Source of the DNA: Chitinophaga sedimenti
GTDB lineage: Bacteria; Bacteroidota; Bacteroidia; Chitinophagales; Chitinophagaceae
Assembly (NCBI RefSeq): GCF_023156195.1
Contig: NZ_JAKUKA010000001.1
Location: 4,402,001 to 4,466,000 of the forward strand
DNA length: 64,000 nt
Direction of reading: 5' to 3'
Position numbers and translations under genes: made by a program. How positions within the stretch are numbered: the first letter of the stretch is position 1; every line of letters begins with the position of its first letter. This document shows positions 59,054 to 64,000 of the stretch, in pieces. The notes beneath the pieces were generated by a model, which worked only from the letters and a program-made list of their open reading frames with translations, was not told where the DNA came from and made no database searches.

Positions 59054-60151
59054 TTAATTGTTGATCGCCGGCGCTTCCTCCGACATCAGTCGCCAAACCG
59101 AGGACGCAAACTGCTGCCAGCCCACGTTGGGATCTGGGGCCGGAATCTTTGCCAGCAGCCTGTTCCGCAACATTTCATCTTTATAAATCGCTCCCATCTT
59201 TTCTGCCAGTTCGTCGATGTTTCCTGGTTCCGCATACAGCGCTGCCTCTCCACCGGCATCTTCACCGGTGCCGCCGCTCAGGGCTACTACCGGCACCTGC
59301 GCCGCCTGGGCCGCGAGCACGGGAAAGGCTACACCTTCGAGCGTGGCTACGTGCACCAGCGCATACGAAGAGGCGATCAGCCGTGCCAAACGATGTGCGG
59401 TAGCGTCTTTCACCCATATTACGTCATCGCGGAAGCGGTAGCTAGCCAACGAATCGGCCAGGGAGGCGCCTTCGCGCGTAGCACGACCGGCGATCACCAG
59501 TTTTAAATTACTGTGCAGGCGACCTTTCAACTTGGAAAAGGCCTTTAAAAGGGGCAGGATATTGTTATCGGGATGAAAAGCGCCCACCACGGCAAAGTAC
59601 TCCACCCCGTTGGTGAGTTCGCGTTTAAACTCCTCGCGCTCGTCCCACTCTACCGGTCGAATGGCCGTCAGCGGCCCCGGGGCCATCACCTGCACCCGGT
59701 CTTCCATGGCCGGGAAAATATCCAGCACCTGGCGTTTCATCCAACTGGAAAGCACGATCACACCGCGGTAATTGCCCATGTATTTCTGCGCATCCTTGCT
59801 CAGCAGCGGGTTACGTTTGTGCGCCAGCATCAGCCAGGCCGGTACGCCGGCTTTCGTAGGCAACACATCGTCGATTACCAGCACCCGGTCCGCCTCGTAT
59901 TTTTTCACCAGCGAGGGCCATGTATAGTTTCGCCACCACCATTGCCCCACGGCGCCGGAACCGGCTACTTTCTCCACCACGGTAGCATTGGCCGGTAAAG
60001 GCAGCTTTTTATTATAGGGCCGGTCCACCACCAGGAAAAACCGGTCGTCCGCATGCTGGCCGCAAAGCGCGTACAGGAAATCCCAGTACACATGCCCGGT
60101 ATCGGCCGGACTATCAGTCAACAGGCCGGAAGCCTGAATAATTATACGCAT
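59054..60151 (-). CDS. Glycosyltransferase family 4-like protein
   Basis: An intact protein of 365 residues. The acceptor half includes RVLVIDDVLPTKAGVPAWLM. The donor half starts at YFAVVGAFHPDNNILPLLKA and includes LVHVATLEGVAFPVLAAQAA, where the conserved E-x7-E position is E-G-V-A-F-P-V-L-A. It is far from the main polysaccharide locus and stands alone, so it may serve a different glycoconjugate. Confidence 0.85.
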   Translation of the reverse strand: MRIIIQASGLLTDSPADTGHVYWDFLYALCGQHADDRFFLVVDRPYNKKLPLPANATVVEKVAGSGAVGQWWWRNYTWPSLVKKYEADRVLVIDDVLPTKAGVPAWLMLAHKRNPLLSKDAQKYMGNYRGVIVLSSWMKRQVLDIFPAMEDRVQVMAPGPLTAIRPVEWDEREEFKRELTNGVEYFAVVGAFHPDNNILPLLKAFSKLKGRLHSNLKLVIAGRATREGASLADSLASYRFRDDVIWVKDATAHRLARLIASSYALVHVATLEGVAFPVLAAQAAQVPVVALSGGTGEDAGGEAALYAEPGNIDELAEKMGAIYKDEMLRNRLLAKIPAPDPNVGWQQFASSVWRLMSEEAPAINN

Positions 60152-60285
60152 AATGGTTGCAAACCTACTGAAAAATGCAGGAAGATGGGACAGGCTTCGC
60201 CCTGCTTATCAACCGCCGTCGGTCAATTACTGCCGCGGTTTATTCCTCTCAACTGCACAGGAAGAAGATTAATATACTATTAAAA

Positions 60286-60316
60286 CAAAAATCCCCCGTC
60301 AGAAGGCGGAGGGATT
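60286..60316 (-). terminator. Intrinsic terminator after the small lipoprotein gene
   Basis: ATCCC-type stem (60291-60300 with 60306-60315) with a 5-base loop and T5 on the minus strand, 29 bases after the stop codon. Confidence 0.75.
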
Positions 60317-60344
60317 TCGAGTATACAGTTTAATTTGGCAAGTA

Positions 60345-60771
60345 TTAATTTTTGTTGAACACCGTAAAAGTGATCTCCTTTTTGTTCGTGGGTTTAGACA
60401 CGGACGTTACGATCACGGTTACGGTCACTTCGTTCTGGCTGGGCAGGCTGGTTACCGCCGCATCCGTTGTAGCGGCAGAACTTACGGACGCATTAGCCTG
60501 TGGCACTACCGTGTTGCTGAACTTCACGGTGGCCGTTACACCAATGCTCACCCCTTTCGGCGGCATTTTGCTCATTACTTTTACCTGGAATGGGAAGTTG
60601 GTACCCTGCGCCGGGTTTACGGTGGGGGCAATACCGCGTTCACCAATTCTACCTTCAGATCTTCTTCAGCAGGTTCCGCAGTGCCGCCACTTCCTTTTTA
60701 CCTTTTTTACAGGCGGTAAAAGCAAGGGCAAACACACATAACAGGGCAATGAGGTAAGGCTTAACTCGCAT
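60345..60771 (-). CDS. Small lipoprotein with a predicted beta-sandwich (two frameshifts)
   Basis: About 142 residues. A lipobox (CVFALAFTAC, Cys about 21) is followed by a Lys/Gly-rich linker and one strand-rich domain (FPFQVKVMSKMPPKGVSIGV, VKFSNTVVPQANASVSS, VTVTVIVTSVSKPTNKKEIT). Breaks are in the A5 run near 60699 (A6 restores KKGSGGTAEPAEEDLKVELV) and a C5 run near 60627. The fold resembles immunoglobulin-like surface domains; no function can be given. Confidence 0.65.
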
Positions 60772-60843
60772 ATGTTCAGTTGGAATAATAGTTTAAAATT
60801 AAAATAATTATTAATAAATCAAAATTAAAATTACGGGGCAAAG

Positions 60844-61925
60844 CTAGGCTAATTTCCCTTTAACATCCATCGCGTCGCGTAGGCCATTGCCTAACAGGTT
60901 GAAGGCCAGCACCAGTATCATGATGGCTACCCCGGGAGCGAGCGCCAACAAAGGGTTATGGGTAATAATGAAGTTATAGTTCTCTTTGATCATCAGTCCC
61001 CAGGATGGCTGTGGCGGCTGTACGCCCCCCCCCCAGGAAGCTAAGACCCGCTTCCACTACGATGGCCGTGGCAAAATTACTGGCAGCCACTACCATCACG
61101 GGCCCCGAGGATGTTAGGTAAAATATGTTTCAGGATCGTGCGCAAATGGCTGTATCCCAAAGCCCTTGTGGCTTCGACGAACTGCAGCTCCCGTAATCCC
61201 AGCACCTGTCCGCGGATGATACGCGCCACGCTCACCCACATGGTTAAGCCTACGGCGATAAATACCTGCCAGAAACCCTTGCCCAGGGCCAGGGTGATGG
61301 CGAATACGAGCAGGAGTGTCGGTACCGACCAGATCACGTTGATGAGCCACATAATCAACTCATCTACCCATCCCCTGAAATAACCGGCCACAGCGCCCAG
61401 GAAAATACCGATGGATAGTGATATAACCACTGCAATACAGCCTACGCTGAGACTTACGCGGATGCCGACCAGCAGGCGGCTGAGAATGTCGCGGCCAAAC
61501 TTGTCGGTACCCAGCCAGTACGTGCGCTCCACGATCCGCGGGTCGGCGGTCATATGCCGTTCTTCCGCCGTGGTCGCTTCATCCACGTATTTTTGGATGA
61601 TCACCGTATCGCCCTGCACGGTATAGGATCGTAAGGGAATAAAAGTGTATTGTGACGCCTGTCCGTACAACATCCGGTTAAAAAAACCCGCCCGCTCCAC
61701 GGTCTGCGGTTTACTTACCGCCAGCATCTTTATCCGGAACCCCGGCTTTTGACCGCTCACCTCCAGCACCATTTCATTCGCATAAGGCGAGTGGTCGGGC
61801 GCCATGAAATAGGCAAAAATACCGGTTAGTATGGCCAGCCCGATGACAATCAGGCCGCCCATAGCGCCCTTGTTGCGCTTTAACCGGCGCCAGGCCTGTT
61901 GCGAAAAAGAGGAAGAATCGGACAT
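60844..61925 (-). CDS. Oligopeptide-type ABC transporter permease, DppC/OppC family (two frameshifts)
   Basis: About 360 residues with an N-terminal helix (GGLIVIGLAILTGIFAYFMA) and a periplasmic insert of about 110 residues. Five further helices carry the EAA loop (EATRALGYSHLRTILKHILP). Breaks lie near 61093 (one G or C extra in GGGGCCC) and in the run of ten C at 61025-61034, where nine restore FLGGGVQPPQPSWGLMIKEN. ATG 61925 is preferred over a TTG codon upstream. It imports or exports peptides or related solutes across the inner membrane; partner genes are not adjacent. Confidence 0.87.
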
Positions 61926-62441
61926 AGTTTGCAAGTTTAACTAATGCCCGTCAGAATTTATAATTTTTAACTGCGGCGAACTTTCGTGTGATAAAGCAGG
62001 CGCATCTGCCCGGGCGTCGAAACATTTGACAGAAGATTAACAAATAACGGCAGCGGCTATACGGCGGTGCCACGGTAAAGCGTCTTCGATATGCCACTGC
62101 AAACTCTTTGCAGTGGCTGTTCTGCCAAACTGCATCATTGGGGCGGCACACAAAAATTGTATGTGTTATTCTCATTAAATGATCTAAATTGATTATTGCA
62201 CAAACACTGCTAAAACAACTTAGAGAACGAATAAAGACACCGCTATTTACCCTATACAAAAAAGACATCACAAAGACACAGCATGATTTGCAAACAGTAA
62301 CCAGGAAAGAAGACTTAAGACACAGCTTTACCATTTAGTACATCTTAACAAAGACACACAATGACTCGCTTTTTATAAACTAAAAAGGGACAGTGACCTT
62401 TTTGTGCAATTCTTATTCGTTAACCATTAATTATTAATGCT
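61926..62441. other. Intergenic region upstream of the terpene synthase
   Basis: About 515 bases without a convincing gene. The right half is A-rich and contains at least five copies of AAAGACA or a close variant between 62233 and 62358. A 127-codon frame on the minus strand here has unlikely composition and is not accepted. Confidence 0.5.
62233..62358 (+). repeat. Cluster of AAAGACA(C) repeats upstream of the terpene synthase
   Basis: Copies of AAGACAC or AAGACA occur at about 62233, 62261, 62272, 62316 and 62350, all in the same direction. Spacing is irregular (about 28, 11, 44 and 34 bases). They may be binding sites for a regulator, or an effect of A-rich composition. Confidence 0.35.
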
Positions 62442-63433
62442 ATGCCAGTAATTCAATTACCGCAGATTTACTGCCCGTTTCCCAGTGCCATTAACCGTTT
62501 TGCCGATGAAGCCGACAACCACGATACACAGTGGGTGCAACAGTTCGGCCTCGTGCAAACAGAGAAGGCAAAAGAACGTTTCAGAAGGGCCAAATTCGCA
62601 GCCCTTTCATCGAGAGCATTTCCCTCCGCAGGCCGCAAAGAATTGTTTATTGCGGCAGAATTCAACACCTGGCTTTTTTGCTGGATGACAAAAACGATGA
62701 GTCCATGTTCGGGAAAATGGATTTCCTGGAGATGATCTACTCCGCCGTGATGGCCATTCTCGACAATCGCATGGTGATTGCTCCCAAAAAGTAACCGCGC
62801 TCACAGAAAGTTTCGCGGATTTATGGTCAAGGATGAAAAAGATCAGCACGCCCGCCTGGCAACGCCGCTTCGTGCAAAGCATGCAGGATTACCGGATGCC
62901 TGCATCTGGGAAGCCGGCAACCGCATCAGGCAGGAAAGTCCATCTGTAAAGGATTATATCGAAAAAGGCCGTACACCGGCGCCTTGTTTGCCGACTTAGA
63001 GTTAATCGAAATTGTAGAAAAAATTTATTTGCCCGAGCGGGTATACCAGCACGAAACCGTGAAACAGCTATCGCTGGCCTGTAACAACGTGGTATGCTGG
63101 GCTAACGACATCTTTTCTTTCGACAAGGAAAGACGTCATGGTGATGTACACAATCTCGTGCTGGTGCTGAAAGAAGAACGTGATCTTTCACTCGCCGAAG
63201 CGCTGGACGAAACCGCGCGGATGCACGATGCGGAAGTAGAGCGTTTCATCAAACTCTCCAACAACCTTCCTTATTTTTCAGAGATCATTAACAGTGAACT
63301 GGAAAGATATGTGGCGATCCTGCGCGCATGGATGCGCGCCAATATGGACTGGAGCTTTTCGGATACGGCCCGTTACCAGGTGAACGTAACCGAATCCGCA
63401 ACAGGCAAATGGACGTTCTCTGAAAAGATCTAA
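62442..63433 (+). CDS. Class I terpene synthase (four frameshifts)
   Basis: About 331 residues, the normal size of bacterial terpene cyclases. The metal motif DDxxD is in LLDDKNDESMFGK (residues 82-86) once the T6 run near 62672-62677 is corrected to T7. The NSE triad is NDIFSFDKE and the C-terminal RY pair is in DTARYQV. The conserved SRAFPSAGRKELFI and EFNTWLF also fit the family. Other breaks are in the A5 run at about 62788 and near 62900 and 62980. It cyclises a prenyl diphosphate; the product is unknown. No prenyltransferase or P450 gene is adjacent. Chitinophaga pinensis has known terpene synthases, which fits the suggested taxonomy. Confidence 0.9.
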
Positions 63434-63444
63434 CCCCAAAACAA

Positions 63445-63490
63445 AGCCGGTGGCTGCGGCGCACAAAACGTAGCTGCCGGCTGATTTTTT
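63445..63490 (+). terminator. Intrinsic terminator after the terpene synthase
   Basis: AGCCGGTGGCTGCG pairs imperfectly with CGTAGCTGCCGGCT, followed by T6. The T-run overlaps the stop codon of the converging glycosyltransferase gene. Confidence 0.7.
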
Positions 63491-64000
63491 ATTTTACGGT
63501 ACGTCCTTTCCATTTGTAAGAACCGAATTTACCCAGCCATCCCGCGGCAATGACGTAAAGAATATGAAACGGTTGCCCCGGTATAAACGATGGCAACAAA
63601 GAAGTCTTGTGAAAGAATTTGGCGACCGGACCGAGGAACAACATCTCCACTGCAATTTTATATACCATCAGCCACAATAACCAATACCACAGCTGCGGTT
63701 GAAATATCGCCGTTATCGCCAGTACCACCAACCCCAGGTTCCAGAAATACACCAGCGCCAGCACGCGCGTGATGCGTTTATCTTCATATTTATCAGCCTT
63801 GGATGACCAACGAATACGCTGGTTCATGAAGGAAGAAAAATCGTTTACCGGTAACGTACGCACGATCGCTTCTTCACTTTTGATATACAACACACCATCA
63901 GGGTAAGCGTGATAAATTTTGTACATCAGCAACATGTCATCGCCCGATGCGATCATGTCGATGCCCATAAATCCACCTACTTCGAAGAATGCCTGCTTCT
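63489..64000 (-). CDS. Family 2 glycosyltransferase, C-terminal part, extends past the window
   Basis: The frame is open to base 64000 and covers the C-terminal 170 residues. FMGIDMIASGDDMLLMYKIY contains the second aspartate region (GDD). FMNQRIRWSSKADKYEDKR is the Q-x-x-R-W motif of processive GT2 enzymes. Membrane helices follow (LALVYFWNLGLVVLAITAIF; LLWLMVYKIAVEMLFL). It resembles transmembrane GT2 enzymes of the cellulose synthase group. The substrate is unknown. Confidence 0.87.
   Translation of the reverse strand, partial: KQAFFEVGGFMGIDMIASGDDMLLMYKIYHAYPDGVLYIKSEEAIVRTLPVNDFSSFMNQRIRWSSKADKYEDKRITRVLALVYFWNLGLVVLAITAIFQPQLWYWLLWLMVYKIAVEMLFLGPVAKFFHKTSLLPSFIPGQPFHILYVIAAGWLGKFGSYKWKGRTVK

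Noticed and set aside
61951..62334. 127-codon reading frame on the minus strand
   Set aside because: It is cysteine- and phenylalanine-rich with no family, start context or conserved feature, and lies in a low-complexity AT-rich gap.
37..62999. Interpretation of the broken genes as real pseudogenes
   Set aside because: Breaks hit essential and accessory genes alike, mostly in homopolymers. The restored readings rebuild conserved motifs and overlapping stop/start pairs.
1..64000. tRNA, rRNA, insertion sequence, prophage or CRISPR features
   Set aside because: None was recognised on reading either strand; there are no transposase, integrase or cas-like proteins.

Overview
The window looks like a chromosomal segment of a Bacteroidota bacterium, most likely a Chitinophagaceae member close to Chitinophaga. 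The evidence is indirect. There are promoters of the Bacteroidota type (TTTG or TTG, about 19-20 bp, TAnnTTTG), a PorG-uppS-bamA-ompH cluster, the gliding protein GldC, a fused IcmF mutase, NrtR-type and DUF1080 proteins, and a bacterial class I terpene synthase. No rRNA, tRNA, CRISPR array, prophage or insertion sequence was recognised.

Region 1 (1-19.3 kb, all minus strand) is one tightly packed exopolysaccharide/capsule locus with overlapping or nearly touching genes. Read in transcription order it holds a large SLBB export protein (Wza type), a chain-length regulator (Wzz type), a nucleotide-sugar dehydrogenase, two tandem sugar 3,4-ketoisomerases (FdtA/QdtA type), an acyltransferase (FdtC/QdtC type) and an aminotransferase (FdtB/QdtB type). 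These are followed by a flippase (Wzx), WecB, a polymerase (Wzy), five glycosyltransferases, a secreted beta-helix protein and an outer-membrane barrel of Wzi/RemB type. The predicted building blocks are an N-acetylated 3-amino-3,6-dideoxyhexose and an N-acetylhexosaminuronic acid. The initiating phosphoglycosyltransferase and rmlA/rmlB are not in the window.

Region 2 (19.8-36.3 kb) is mixed metabolism: an ECF sigma factor, isopentenyl-diphosphate isomerase, an unrecognised protein, RtcB, a DinB-like protein, a radical SAM protein, a membrane MutS-like ATPase, a papain-like lipoprotein protease with a partner lipoprotein, IcmF, an NrtR-like regulator and a YtcJ-like amidohydrolase lipoprotein. 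Between 24.0 and 25.3 kb lie several hairpin terminators, a good promoter and short reading frames below usual annotation size.

Region 3 (36.4-47.1 kb) holds ligA, tadA, an SPFH protein, a small J-like protein, a PAS-LuxR regulator, superoxide dismutase, a DUF1080/Gfo-Idh-MocA pair for 3-keto-sugar chemistry, a C-terminal processing protease, and yidD-rnpA-rpmH.

Region 4 (47.3-59.0 kb) is an envelope-biogenesis block: three OmpH/Skp paralogues, bamA, uppS, a PorG-like barrel, nadK, a second Omp85-type protein, a CBS protein, an alpha/beta hydrolase, CvpA, YqeY and GldC. Region 5 (59.0-64 kb) has a glycosyltransferase, a small lipoprotein, an oligopeptide-type ABC permease, a terpene synthase and the end of a family 2 glycosyltransferase.

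An important caveat: about 48 single-base (rarely two-base) frameshifts interrupt 25 genes, including essential ones such as bamA, nadK and uppS. Most sit in homopolymers, commonly an A5 run where A6 restores the frame. I read these as sequence errors, so broken genes are reported as single CDS features with the restored extent.
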